A stretch of DNA of 64,000 nt. It comes from Brevibacterium sp. XM4083. GTDB taxonomy: Bacteria > Actinomycetota > Actinomycetes > Actinomycetales > Brevibacteriaceae. Within the stretch, counting starts at the first letter, position 1. Each line of letters starts with the position of its first letter. The stretch is taken from NCBI RefSeq assembly GCF_006489205.2, contig NZ_VFYR02000004.1, forward strand, positions 542,962 through 606,961. The letters run 5' to 3'. Positions 25,415-33,949 of this stretch are shown here, piece after piece. The notes beneath the pieces were generated by a model. That model was not told the DNA's origin. It searched no databases and was given only the letters and a program-made list of their open reading frames with translations. The position numbers and the translations under genes are program-made.

Positions 25415-26905
25415 ATGAGCACTGAGCTGGATGTCGCTGTCGTCGGATCGGGTCCCAACGGTTTGGCCGCCGCCGTGACGATGGCCAGGGCGGGACTGTC
25501 CGTCGAGGTCTTCGAGGCCCAGCCGACGATCGGCGGCGGAGCGCGCACCCTCGACCTCGGGCTCGCACCGGGCATCACGAACGACATCTGCTCGGCCGTC
25601 CACCCGCTCGCGATCGCCAGCCCCTTCTTCGTCGACTTCGACCTGCGCGCCCGCGGCCTGAAGTTCACCACCCCGGAGATCTCCTACGCCCAACCGCTCG
25701 ACGGGCAGCCCGCCGCGCTGGCGTTCCACGATCTCGCGACGACGGTCGACCACCTCGGCGACGCCGGCCCGGAATGGGACCGGTTCTTCCGTCCCCTCCT
25801 CGAGCGCGTCGACGACACGATCTGGCTCTCCCTCGGCGACAAGCGTTCGATTCCCCCGACCCTGCGCGATGTCGACGGGGTCGCGAACATCGTGAAGTTC
25901 GGGATGCGGCTGCTCTCGCAGGCGAGTCCCGCGTGGAACATTCCGCTCTCCCACGAGACCACGCAGGCGCTCTTCACCGGTGTCGGCTCCCACGCGATCG
26001 GCCCCCTGCCGGGCATGGGCACCGCGGCCACGGCGACGATGCTCGCGACGATCGCCCACGCCGGCGGCTGGCCCTCCCCGATCGGCGGGTCGCAGGCGAT
26101 CACCGACGAACTCGTCGCCGACCTCGAAGCCCACGGCGGCAGGGTCACCGCCGACGCCCGGATCAGCCACGTCTCCGATATGCCCGCGGCCCGCGCCTAC
26201 ATCCTCGACACCTCGGCGCTGAATGCCGCCCAGATCTTCTCCGGCCTCCTGCCCGCCCACGTCGACCGCGCCCTGCGGGCGTTCAAACACGGCAACGCCG
26301 CGGCGAAGGTCGACTTCGTGCTGGGCGGCCCCGTCCCCTGGGCCGACCCGAACGTCGCCCGCGCCGGCACCGTCCACCTCGGCGGCACCCGGGCGCAGAT
26401 GGCCGAGGCCGAGGGCGACGTCGTCGCCGGCCGCATGCCTGCCCACCCCGTCTGCCTCGTCTCCGACCCGACGGTCTTCGACCCCTCCCGCGAGGTGAAC
26501 GGACTGCGGCCGCTGTGGACGTACTGCCACGTCCCCTTCGACTGCCCGATCGACCCCGCCGACTACATCATCAGGCAGCTCGAGCGCTTCGCCCCCGGCT
26601 TCCGCGACACGATCGTCGACTACCGATCGGTGCCCGCCTCTCAGATGGCCGAGCACAACCAGAACTACCAGGGCGGGGACATCGCCACCGGCATCATCAC
26701 GTTCTACCGCATGCTCGCCCGCCCGCGGACGAACTGGGACAACTACAGCCTCGGCGTGCCCGGCGCGTACCTCTGCTCCGCGGCCACCCCACCGGCCCCC
26801 GGCGTCCACGGCATGAACGGCTGGTTCGCCGCCCAGCGCGCGCTCAAGCACCGCTTCGGCATCGACGAGACCCCGAGCCTCGCCCCGGAGACCGTCACCC
26901 GGTAG
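25415..26905 (+). CDS. NAD(P)/FAD-dependent oxidoreductase, phytoene-desaturase-like
   Basis: A 496-residue flavoprotein. The N-terminus DVAVVGSGPNGLAAAVTMARAGLSVEVFEAQPTIGGGART is the CrtI-type dinucleotide-binding motif with its GG doublet, and the C-terminus PGAYLCSAATPPAPGVHGMNGWFAAQ is the second FAD motif. Members related to phytoene desaturase and PYROXD2 occur in many actinomycetes without carotenoid genes, as here (no crtB or crtE nearby), so a carotenoid role is not supported. ATG 25415 lies 4 nt after the kinase stop codon. The substrate is unknown. Confidence 0.85.
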   Translation: MSTELDVAVVGSGPNGLAAAVTMARAGLSVEVFEAQPTIGGGARTLDLGLAPGITNDICSAVHPLAIASPFFVDFDLRARGLKFTTPEISYAQPLDGQPAALAFHDLATTVDHLGDAGPEWDRFFRPLLERVDDTIWLSLGDKRSIPPTLRDVDGVANIVKFGMRLLSQASPAWNIPLSHETTQALFTGVGSHAIGPLPGMGTAATATMLATIAHAGGWPSPIGGSQAITDELVADLEAHGGRVTADARISHVSDMPAARAYILDTSALNAAQIFSGLLPAHVDRALRAFKHGNAAAKVDFVLGGPVPWADPNVARAGTVHLGGTRAQMAEAEGDVVAGRMPAHPVCLVSDPTVFDPSREVNGLRPLWTYCHVPFDCPIDPADYIIRQLERFAPGFRDTIVDYRSVPASQMAEHNQNYQGGDIATGIITFYRMLARPRTNWDNYSLGVPGAYLCSAATPPAPGVHGMNGWFAAQRALKHRFGIDETPSLAPETVTR

Positions 26906-27000
26906 CCGCGCCGGCGACGACCGCACCCCCGCACCACCGACAACTGCCCCTGCCCTTCCAACGACTCTGACTCTGCCCATCCCCGCACGTTAGGCACCGC

Positions 27001-28332
27001 ATGAGCCATCCGCCCCAGCCGCACATCCCGCCAAGCCCACAGCCCCACCCACAGCCCGCTCCCCCACCGACCGCGGCACCGCCTCGGCGCGCATTCGCCC
27101 CCGACCTCGCCCGCGGCTTCATGCTCTGCCTCATCGGGATCGCCAATGTCTCGACCTACCTGTGGGGCACGTCGGGCGTCAACTCCCTGTCCGGCCATCC
27201 GCCGAGCGACTCTGCCCTCGACGTCGTGCTGTCCGTGCTCACGATCCTCTTCGTCGACGGCAGCATCTACCCGATGTTCGCGTTCCTCTTCGGCTACGGC
27301 ATCGTCCAGTTCGCCCGCAACCGCACCGCCGCCGGCGACAGCCCCCAGTCGGTCACGCGGATGCTCCTGCACCGCCACCTCTGGCTCGTCATCTTCGGCT
27401 TCGTCCACGCCGCGCTCCTCTTCGGCGGCGACATCCTCGGCGCGTACGGCCTGTGCGGGCTCGTCCTCGGCTACCTCATCGTCAACGCGCGCGACCGCAT
27501 CCTCACCATCACCGTGTGGGTGCTCACCGGCGTCCTCGTCCTCTTCATCCTCGCCCAGATCGGGTTCGTCGCACTGGCGCTGGCCTTGGGAGGCGGGGCC
27601 GGCACCGAGGTGGCCGCTGAGTCCGATGGGGAGGACTTCGTCGCCGCCAACGCGATCCTCAGCAGCATGCTCACCCAGGGTGCTGACGAACCGAACTACC
27701 TGATGACCATCGGCATCCGCCTCCTCGTCTGGGTGATGGCGACCGTGCTCGGCATGCTCGCGCTCACCGTGCCCATTGCCATCATCCTCGGCGGACTCGC
27801 CGCCCGGCATTGGTGGATCGAACCGCGACCGGCGGTGCCGGGGATTGCACCCGACGCCGAGGCGGTCCGCCGTCCCCGTCTCGGCCTCGTCGCCGCGATC
27901 GGCATTCCCGTCGGTGTCCTCGGTGCGCTGCCCCGGGCTCTCGCGTACCTCGGCTGGGTGCCGGAGGACGCGGCGTTCGTGCAGCTCTTCGGCGGTCTCG
28001 GCGCCCTCACCGGCGCCTGCGCCGGCATCGGGTACGCGGCTCTGTTCGGCCTCATCGGGCTGCGCGTCCAGAACCGCCCGCCGAGACTGCTGCTGCCCGT
28101 GGCCTACCTCGGCAAACGCTCGCTGAGCTTCTACCTGCTCCAGTCGGTGGTCTTCGCCCCGCTGCTCGCCGCGTGGGGTGTCGGCCTCGGTGAAACGTGG
28201 AACACGACCCCGGCGTTCCTCCTCGCCATCGGCGTGTGGCTCGTCTCGCTCGGCCTCGCGACGTGGTTGGAGAGGAAGAATGCGAAAGGCCCCGCCGAGG
28301 TGGTGCTGCGCCGGCTCACCTACGGACGGTGA
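27001..28332 (+). CDS. DUF418-domain membrane protein
   Basis: A 443-residue membrane protein with a Pro/His/Gln-rich cytoplasmic N-terminus (1-30) and about 9-10 helices. RAFAPDLARGFMLCLIGIANV near the start and the C-terminal block GKRSLSFYLLQSVVFAPLLA to GPAEVVLRRLTYG are the hallmark of the YeiB/DUF418 family, related to membrane acyltransferases. Its biochemical role is unknown. No clear Shine-Dalgarno sequence precedes ATG 27001. Its last 13 nt overlap the convergent EamA transporter gene. Confidence 0.85.
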   Translation: MSHPPQPHIPPSPQPHPQPAPPPTAAPPRRAFAPDLARGFMLCLIGIANVSTYLWGTSGVNSLSGHPPSDSALDVVLSVLTILFVDGSIYPMFAFLFGYGIVQFARNRTAAGDSPQSVTRMLLHRHLWLVIFGFVHAALLFGGDILGAYGLCGLVLGYLIVNARDRILTITVWVLTGVLVLFILAQIGFVALALALGGGAGTEVAAESDGEDFVAANAILSSMLTQGADEPNYLMTIGIRLLVWVMATVLGMLALTVPIAIILGGLAARHWWIEPRPAVPGIAPDAEAVRRPRLGLVAAIGIPVGVLGALPRALAYLGWVPEDAAFVQLFGGLGALTGACAGIGYAALFGLIGLRVQNRPPRLLLPVAYLGKRSLSFYLLQSVVFAPLLAAWGVGLGETWNTTPAFLLAIGVWLVSLGLATWLERKNAKGPAEVVLRRLTYGR

Positions 28333-29297
28333 GGCCGGCGCCGGGGTCGGCGTCGCGGAACGGCGCCGGTGACCACGGCCACCGCCCCGACGACGAGCGC
28401 GGCACCGAGGAGCTGGTCGCGTCCGTACCTCTCTCCGAGGACGATCGCCGCTGCCGCCAGAGCGAGCACCGGCTGAAGGAGGAGAAGACTCGCTGTCACG
28501 CTCGCCGACAGTCGCGCGCTGCCGTGGTGGATGAACAGCCAGGCCGCGACCTGCCCGACGAGGGCGAGGACGATGAGAAGGCCCCACGACCTCGGTGAGA
28601 TCCCGGAGAACTGCAGTCCGCCGGAGAACTGGGCGATGCCCGCCGAGGTAAGGGCGGCCGCCCCGGTCGCCCAGGTGAGCGGCTGGAGCGCAAGGCGCGC
28701 ACCGGTCCCCGTCGCCCGGCGGTTGAGGAAGAGGTAGGTTCCGTAGCCGAGCCCGGCGAGAAGACCGAGGAGCACGCCATCGATGCGGATCCCGCCGGGT
28801 CCCGGTCCGCCGATCGTTTCGCCGCCGCTGCCGCCCAGGCCGCTGACGAGGCCGACGCCGACGAGCATGAGCGGCACCGCAACGAGGAATCGCCGCCGCG
28901 GGCGTTCGCGATCGATGAGGAACGCGAGCAGCGGGAGCACGATGACCTGGATGTTGATGAGCACTGTCGACACTCCGGCGCCGACGAGGAAGATCGACGC
29001 CGTCCACGCGCTGTAGTCGATGCCGAGGGCCACCCCCGCCGCGATCGACCACGCGATGCCCCGGGCCGTGAGCCGAGTCTTGCGGCGCCCCTCCCACAGG
29101 GCGAGGGGAATGAGCGGGACGATGGCGATCGCACAGCGCAGCACTGCCGTCGTCGCCGCGTCGATGCCGGCAAGCTTGACCACGACCGCCGAGACGGACA
29201 GGCAGACCGCGCCGCTGAGCACCGCGGCAACCGCCCAGCCGGTGCCGCGAGCCGACTCAGTGTCTGCCTGGGCCGACGGTGCCCCGTTGTCGTTCAT
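28320..29297 (-). CDS. EamA-family (DMT) transporter
   Basis: A 325-residue drug/metabolite transporter with 10 helices in two EamA repeats. VVVKLAGIDAATTAVLRCAIAIVPLIPLALWEG starts the first half; LLGLLAGLGYGTYLFLNRRA and ASVTASLLLLQPVLALAAAAIVLGERYGRDQLLGAALVVGAV mark the second. It ends with a basic RRRPRRRPHRP tail. It is divergent from a LysR regulator (29417), which probably controls it. The ATG at 29297 lacks a Shine-Dalgarno sequence, but TAGTGT ends 6 nt upstream, indicating a leaderless mRNA. Substrate unknown; related proteins export amino acids or metabolites. Confidence 0.87.
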   Translation of the reverse strand: MNDNGAPSAQADTESARGTGWAVAAVLSGAVCLSVSAVVVKLAGIDAATTAVLRCAIAIVPLIPLALWEGRRKTRLTARGIAWSIAAGVALGIDYSAWTASIFLVGAGVSTVLINIQVIVLPLLAFLIDRERPRRRFLVAVPLMLVGVGLVSGLGGSGGETIGGPGPGGIRIDGVLLGLLAGLGYGTYLFLNRRATGTGARLALQPLTWATGAAALTSAGIAQFSGGLQFSGISPRSWGLLIVLALVGQVAAWLFIHHGSARLSASVTASLLLLQPVLALAAAAIVLGERYGRDQLLGAALVVGAVAVVTGAVPRRRPRRRPHRP

Positions 29298-29303
29298 GAT
29301 TCG

Positions 29304-29309
29304 ACACTA
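29304..29309 (-). promoter_or_regulatory. Likely -10 box (TAGTGT) of leaderless EamA promoter
   Basis: TAGTGT on the minus strand ends 6 nt before ATG 29297. The 119-nt divergent region to the LysR gene is AT-rich and contains CCTAGG flanked by partly symmetric sequence around 29347, a possible LysR site. Confidence 0.35.
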
Positions 29310-29416
29310 GGCTCATTGACTGATCAGCACTACTTCTCATTCATTACCTAGGATGATAGGAATTTCTTAGTAGTCGAACTATCGACGCGAACGGACTGAG
29401 GCGAAGGGGACGACCG

Positions 29417-30319
29417 ATGGATCTCGAGTGGAGCCGCCTGCGGATCCTCGACGCGGTGGCGCGCACCGGATCGGTCACGCACGCCGCCGAGATGCTCCAC
29501 CTCACCGGGCCTGCCGTCTCCCAGCAGCTGCGTCGGATCGAGGCGGAGATCGGCCGACCGGTCGTCGTCGCCGCTGGGCGGGGAGTCAAGCTCACCGACG
29601 CGGGACGCCTCCTGGCCGACTGCGCGGCCCAGGTCGCCGAGCTGACCCAGCAAGCGAAGAACGATCTTGATGACGGCGCCGATCTCTCGGGCACGGTGCG
29701 GATCGGGGCGATCGCCTCGGCGATTCGCGGCTTCCTCACACCTGAGCTGGTCGCCCTGCGAACGGTGCACCCCGGTGTCGTCGTCACCCTCGAGGACGGG
29801 GAGACCGATGCCCACCTCGACCGGTTGACGCGCGGGAGTCTCGATCTCGTCATCGCCGAATCGTGGGGCGCGGCCCCGCTGCCCCTGCCGGCCGGTGTCA
29901 CCGCCGCCGTGCTGTTCCGCGAGCGCGGCTACCTCGCGCTGCCCGCCGACCATCCTGCGTCCGCACACGCGACCGTCGACATCCGCGATGTCGCCGACGA
30001 GGTCTGGTCGACCTGCGCACGGGACTCCCGCGACCACGCGGCGCTCGTGCAGATCGCCCGCGCCGCCGGGGTCGATCCGGTCATCCGACACTTCGTCGCC
30101 GACCCTCACACGCAGAAGACGCTCGTTGCACAGGGGCTGGGGCTCGCCTGCCTGCCCTTCAGCTCTCCCCCGGCCGATGCGGAGGACATCGTCTACCGCC
30201 GGCTTACCCCTGCCGCCCATCGTGACATCACCCTTCTCACCCACGACTGCACCCCGAGCCGTGCCGTCGCCGCAGTCAGAGATGCCCTACTCGACGGCGG
30301 GAGTGCACTGCCGCGCTGA
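29417..30319 (+). CDS. LysR-family transcriptional regulator
   Basis: A 300-residue LysR regulator. The N-terminal winged helix is LRILDAVARTGSVTHAAEMLHLTGPAVSQQLRRIEAEIGRPVV (8-50), followed by the linker helix and a periplasmic-binding-type effector domain (GTVRIGAIASAIRGFLTPELVALRTVHPGVVV onward). ATG 29417 has AAGGGGA 6 nt upstream. It is divergent from the EamA transporter at 28320-29297, its likely target. Its last 33 nt overlap the 3' end of the second EamA gene, convergently. Confidence 0.88.
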   Translation: MDLEWSRLRILDAVARTGSVTHAAEMLHLTGPAVSQQLRRIEAEIGRPVVVAAGRGVKLTDAGRLLADCAAQVAELTQQAKNDLDDGADLSGTVRIGAIASAIRGFLTPELVALRTVHPGVVVTLEDGETDAHLDRLTRGSLDLVIAESWGAAPLPLPAGVTAAVLFRERGYLALPADHPASAHATVDIRDVADEVWSTCARDSRDHAALVQIARAAGVDPVIRHFVADPHTQKTLVAQGLGLACLPFSSPPADAEDIVYRRLTPAAHRDITLLTHDCTPSRAVAAVRDALLDGGSALPR

Positions 30320-31336
30320 ACGAGCCTCAGACGCGCGGCGTGACTCGGTCTCGGACCCGACACCAGCTACGGGGCCGGCCGATTCCGGCACGATGGGCAC
30401 GGGATCGGGCACCGCCTCGGCGATCGTCCCCTTGGCTGCCCGCAGTCCGGCACCTGCCCGCTGCCCGGCACCTGCCCGCAGCCCCGCGCCGAGGACGCCG
30501 ATGATGACGAGTGCTGCCCCGCAGAGCTCGCCGACGGTCACGGTCTCCCCGAAGACGAACCATGCCGCGCTCATGCCGACGATGGGCACGAGCATCGAGA
30601 ACGGTGCGACGACGCCGGCGGGGTTGCGCGAGAGCAGCCACGACCACACGCCTGACCCGATGACCGTGGCGATGACGACGGTGTAGACGAGCCCGGCGAT
30701 GCCGAGCAGACCGGTCGGCGTCGCCAGCGTCGTCAGAGAGGCCCCGATCCGGTCAGGGCCTTCGACGAGCAGGGCGAGGAGGAGCATGGGCACGGGCGGG
30801 ACGACCGACATCCACATCGTGAACTTCACGGGCTCGACCGAATGCGCCTGCCGGTTGCAGATGTTGCCGATCGCCCAGCCGAAGGCGCCGGCGAGCGTGA
30901 GGAGGAACGGCAGGAAGCTCGCGCTCGAGTCGAGCCGCTGCCACCCGACGACACCGAGTCCGGCCATCGCGAGCAGGAGGAACGCCATCTGCGAGCCGCG
31001 CACCCGCTCCCGCAGCACCGTCATCCCGAGGAGGACGGTGAATGGCCCCGAAGCCTGGAGGACGAGGGAGGCGAGTCCGGCGGGCATGCCGGCGGCCATC
31101 GCCCAGTAGAGGAACGCGAACTGGAGGATGCCGAAGCCGAGCCCGTAGCCGAGGATCCACCGGAACCGCACCCGCGGCATGGGAACGAAGAGGAGTGCGG
31201 GAATCGCGAGGAGGGAGAAGCGCAGCGCGACGAGGAAGAACGGCGGGAACTGGTCGAGGGAGAGGTCGATCGCGAGGAAGTTCAGTCCCCACATCACGGC
31301 CACCGAGGCGGCGAGGAGACAGTGTCGGAACGTCAT
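30287..31336 (-). CDS. EamA-family (DMT) transporter with extended tail
   Basis: About 349 residues, 10 helices. Start MTFRHCLLAASVAVMWGLNFLAIDLSLDQFPPFFLVALRFSLLAIPALLF is typical for the YedA/RhaT-like EamA group; the second repeat ends with MSAAWFVFGETVTVGELCGAALVIIGVLGAG. ATG 31336 is preferred over an ATG 33 nt upstream because TGGAGT precedes it and the family start fits. The C-terminal 65 residues are a non-membrane tail with a coded 18-bp repeat (AGA[GQ]RA units, DNA 30438-30491). It is divergent from LysR at 31408. Confidence 0.86.
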   Translation of the reverse strand: MTFRHCLLAASVAVMWGLNFLAIDLSLDQFPPFFLVALRFSLLAIPALLFVPMPRVRFRWILGYGLGFGILQFAFLYWAMAAGMPAGLASLVLQASGPFTVLLGMTVLRERVRGSQMAFLLLAMAGLGVVGWQRLDSSASFLPFLLTLAGAFGWAIGNICNRQAHSVEPVKFTMWMSVVPPVPMLLLALLVEGPDRIGASLTTLATPTGLLGIAGLVYTVVIATVIGSGVWSWLLSRNPAGVVAPFSMLVPIVGMSAAWFVFGETVTVGELCGAALVIIGVLGAGLRAGAGQRAGAGLRAAKGTIAEAVPDPVPIVPESAGPVAGVGSETESRRASEARSARQCTPAVE

Positions 31337-31395
31337 GACTCCATTCTTGGCCGGCTCATTCATGAGCACAATCGCAAAGATCTGAACTGTCCTTG

Positions 31396-31401
31396 TAGCA
31401 T
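31396..31401 (+). promoter_or_regulatory. Likely -10 box (TAGCAT) of leaderless LysR promoter
   Basis: TAGCAT ends exactly 6 nt before ATG 31408 in the 71-nt divergent gap between the second EamA gene and its LysR regulator. No Shine-Dalgarno sequence is present. Confidence 0.4.
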
Positions 31402-31407
31402 TGCTTC

Positions 31408-32343
31408 ATGGTCATCGACCCGCGGCACCTCGAGCTCCTCCGCCTCCTCGATGAGCGCGGCAGCGTCACCGAGGTCGCGCGCGTCACGCACCGCACCCCC
31501 TCGGCGGTCTCCCAGCAGCTGCGGCAGGCGACCCGGGAGCTCGGGCACGCCCTCGTCGAACCGGCCGGACGCGGACTCGCGCTCACCCCGGCGGGGCGGC
31601 TGCTCGCCGCGGGCGGACGCGACCTCGCCCGAACGCTCGCACGCGTGCAGGCGGACTGGGAGGGCCACCTCGGCGAGCCCGTCGGGGAGATCACCCTCGC
31701 CGGCCTCCCGAGCGCGCTCACCTACCTCCTGCCCGACGCCCTGCGCGAACTCCACCGGACGCACCCGGGTCTGCGGTTGCGGACCTCGGATGTCGACCTC
31801 GCCGAACACGAGTTCGCGGCCCTGACCAGTGATGTCGACATCGTCATCGCCCACAGCCTCGTCTCCGACCGCCCGGCCGGCACGGACGGACTCACCGTCG
31901 TGCCGCTCGCGCAGGAGCCGATCGACGTCGCGATGGCCACGGCCCACCCGCTCGCCGGGAGGACCGAGCTCACCCCGGACGATGTCGTCGACTGGCCGTG
32001 GGTCGGGGTGCCGCACGGGTACCCGTTCAACTCGGTGCTGCTCTCCCTCGCCCACGTCACCGGCCGCGACCTCGACGTCGTCCAGCGCATCCGCGACAAC
32101 CGGCTCATCGAGGCGATCGTCGCCTCGAGCGATCAGCTCGCCCTCCTCCCCCGGTTCACGACGCCGCGGGACGCCGGGCTCACCCTCGTCCCGCTGTCGG
32201 GGGTGACGACGATGCGCTGGGTCGTCGCCGTCATGCGCCCGGACACCGCCGAACGCGTCGCGGTCAGGCGCGTGCTCGACGCGCTGACGCGAAGCGACGA
32301 GGGACGAGCTTCTCCAGAGGCAGGAACGCCGCCCAGCAGATGA
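31408..32343 (+). CDS. LysR-family transcriptional regulator
   Basis: A 311-residue LysR regulator with helix-turn-helix LRLLDERGSVTEVARVTHRTPSAVSQQLRQATRELG (10-45) and an effector domain beginning GEITLAGLPSALTYLLPDALRELHRTHPGLRL. It is a paralogue in layout, and moderately in sequence, of the LysR at 29417; both are divergent from an EamA transporter. TAGCAT 6 nt upstream implies a leaderless message. Its 3' end overlaps the convergent HTTM gene by 80 nt, which would make simultaneous transcription interfere. Confidence 0.87.
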   Translation: MVIDPRHLELLRLLDERGSVTEVARVTHRTPSAVSQQLRQATRELGHALVEPAGRGLALTPAGRLLAAGGRDLARTLARVQADWEGHLGEPVGEITLAGLPSALTYLLPDALRELHRTHPGLRLRTSDVDLAEHEFAALTSDVDIVIAHSLVSDRPAGTDGLTVVPLAQEPIDVAMATAHPLAGRTELTPDDVVDWPWVGVPHGYPFNSVLLSLAHVTGRDLDVVQRIRDNRLIEAIVASSDQLALLPRFTTPRDAGLTLVPLSGVTTMRWVVAVMRPDTAERVAVRRVLDALTRSDEGRASPEAGTPPSR

Positions 32344-33175
32344 CGGTCGGGAGGAAGTGGATCCCGAGCGCGAAGTACGTCATGAGGTGGAAGAGGCAGA
32401 AGAAGGCGACGATGAAGTAGATCGCCTTGCCCTTGACGAACAGCGCGACCGGCGAGAGGAACTCGAAGACGAGCGTCGCCCACTGGGCGGCGATGAGGAG
32501 TCCCGGCATCTCGAGGAACGGCTTCGACCATTCCGCCCCGCGGCGCATGAGCGCCCAGATGATGACCGCGCCGTTGGCCCAGTCGGTGATGTCGCCGGAC
32601 GCGATCCACTTCATGAGCACCGAGTAGAAGTACGTGAGGACGACGGAGATCTGGACGACCCGCAGCGCCCAGCCTGCCTTCGCCGAGGTGGTCCCCACCT
32701 CCCGGAACCTCGCGACGCCGACCGTGGGGAGGACGACGGCGGCGATGACGAGCGCCATGTGATCGTGGGCGACGTACCCGTAGCCCTGCGTGTAGAACAT
32801 CCACGCCCCGAAGGTGATCGCGACGATGATCCCGCTCGTGCGCTGGAGGATCCCGATCGCGGCGAGCACGCAGAAGGTGATGATGAGGGCGAGCAGGATC
32901 TGCGCGCCGAGGACGCTCACCGGTGGGATGCCGAGCACCCGGGCCAGCCACAGCGGCTGGTAGAGCTCGGGCGTCCACCCGTGCGGGATGACGTCACCGG
33001 AGATCGTGAGGACGTCGATGATGATGAAGACGTAGATGATGAAGCGGAACACCGCGACCCGCGCCAGCGGCACCTGCGGCATGAACCAGCGGAGGAAGGC
33101 ATTGCGGTGGTCGGGCAGGGTCGGCGACAGAGTCCCGGCGGTCGTCGCGGTCGTGGTCGAGGAGGCCATGGTCAC
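32264..33175 (-). CDS. HTTM-domain membrane protein
   Basis: About 303 residues with 7-8 transmembrane helices of the HTTM type (the membrane domain shared with vitamin K-dependent gamma-carboxylase). Markers are PLARVAVFRFIIYVFIIIDVLTI, WMFYTQGYGYVAHDHMALVIAAV, YFYSVLMKWIASGDITDWANG and the C-terminal FLPTVICWAAFLPLEKLVPRR. Function is unknown. GTG 33175 overlaps the stop codon of the upstream gene as GTGA and has GGAGGTG just before it; an ATG at 33169 is the alternative. Both starts imply translational coupling to the small membrane protein upstream. The 3' end overlaps a LysR gene by 80 nt. Confidence 0.83.
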   Translation of the reverse strand: MTMASSTTTATTAGTLSPTLPDHRNAFLRWFMPQVPLARVAVFRFIIYVFIIIDVLTISGDVIPHGWTPELYQPLWLARVLGIPPVSVLGAQILLALIITFCVLAAIGILQRTSGIIVAITFGAWMFYTQGYGYVAHDHMALVIAAVVLPTVGVARFREVGTTSAKAGWALRVVQISVVLTYFYSVLMKWIASGDITDWANGAVIIWALMRRGAEWSKPFLEMPGLLIAAQWATLVFEFLSPVALFVKGKAIYFIVAFFCLFHLMTYFALGIHFLPTVICWAAFLPLEKLVPRRFASARRARA

Positions 33176-33747
33176 TGCACCTCCCACGTCGCGAGGGTCC
33201 GGGTCACAGGTTCGCCGACGCTGCGGCCGTTGTCGAGCTGCGTCGTGTCACGGCAGAGGATCATCTCCTCGGGCTCGGGCTGACCGGGATGGAGCCGGAT
33301 GTAGGAGTCGGCGAGCGTCTGGAGCAGCTCGGGATTGTCGATGACCCGCTGCAGCTGGGACTCGACGTCACCGCGCTCGATGCCGACGGTGGCCGTGTTG
33401 AACGCGAGCCGGGTCGGTTCGTCCTCACCGGGGAACCGGGCGGCGATGCACGTCGAGTTGACCTCGCCGTTGAGATCCTTCGCCGTCGCATACTGGGTGA
33501 GGGAGCCGAGCGGGAAGAAGTCGTTCGTGTTGAGGAACTGCCCCGCCGTGAGGATGACGAGGGCGACCGCGGTCACCGCGATCCGCCACCCCGTCCCGAT
33601 CCGCGACAGCGGTGCCCTCGCCGAGGCGGTCGCGGGCTCGGGTGCGTCAGCGGGCCCGGTCGCGTCAGCGGGCTCGGGTGCGTCAGCGGGTTCAGTCGCG
33701 CTGCCCGGCGGGGTGTTCGTGAGGAGTCGGCGCTTCTTCTCGTCCAT
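33172..33747 (-). CDS. Single-span membrane protein, partner of HTTM protein
   Basis: A 191-residue protein: a cytoplasmic N-terminus with three coded 18-bp repeats (DNA 33644-33697, Ala-Asp-Pro-rich), one transmembrane helix (about 54-70, WRIAVTAVALVILTAGQFL) and a 120-residue extracytoplasmic domain (LGSLTQYATAKDLNGEVNSTCIAARFPGEDEPTRLAFN to LHPGQPEPEEMILCRDTTQ). It contains two Cys that could pair. I know of no function. In similar actinobacterial loci a protein of this type precedes the HTTM gene; the GTGA overlap here supports joint function. The gap 33748-33949 upstream shows nothing recognisable. Confidence 0.75.
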   Translation of the reverse strand: MDEKKRRLLTNTPPGSATEPADAPEPADATGPADAPEPATASARAPLSRIGTGWRIAVTAVALVILTAGQFLNTNDFFPLGSLTQYATAKDLNGEVNSTCIAARFPGEDEPTRLAFNTATVGIERGDVESQLQRVIDNPELLQTLADSYIRLHPGQPEPEEMILCRDTTQLDNGRSVGEPVTRTLATWEVQ

Positions 33748-33949
33748 GTGCTGCGGGGCTCATCCTCTCGTGCCGCGGTCGGTCGCCCGGTCCGGCACTC
33801 TGGGTGCGCGGACGGTCTGCTCAGACGATGCCGGGGCGGACACCTCGGCGATCTCGGAGACAATCGTAGCGTCCCGCACCAGCATCGACGCTCAGCAAGC
33901 GGCGCACCGGTGGCCGGAGGGTGGCCTTCTCAGCAAGTGAGGGGGGCGG

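Noticed and set aside
25415..26905. Carotenoid phytoene desaturase (crtI) assignment
   Set aside because: No crtB, crtE or other carotenoid gene nearby, and this family includes many non-carotenoid oxidoreductases.
26743..29097. A 784-codon open frame on the minus strand
   Set aside because: It is the antisense shadow of the CrtI-like and DUF418 genes; composition is repetitive Arg/Gly/Asp-rich with no domain.
33644..33697. 18-bp repeat counted with the intergenic 17-bp series
   Set aside because: It is in frame within a coding region (Ala-Asp-Pro units), so multiples of three are expected; the same holds for 30438-30491 and the PPxPEP and PGSTA repeats.
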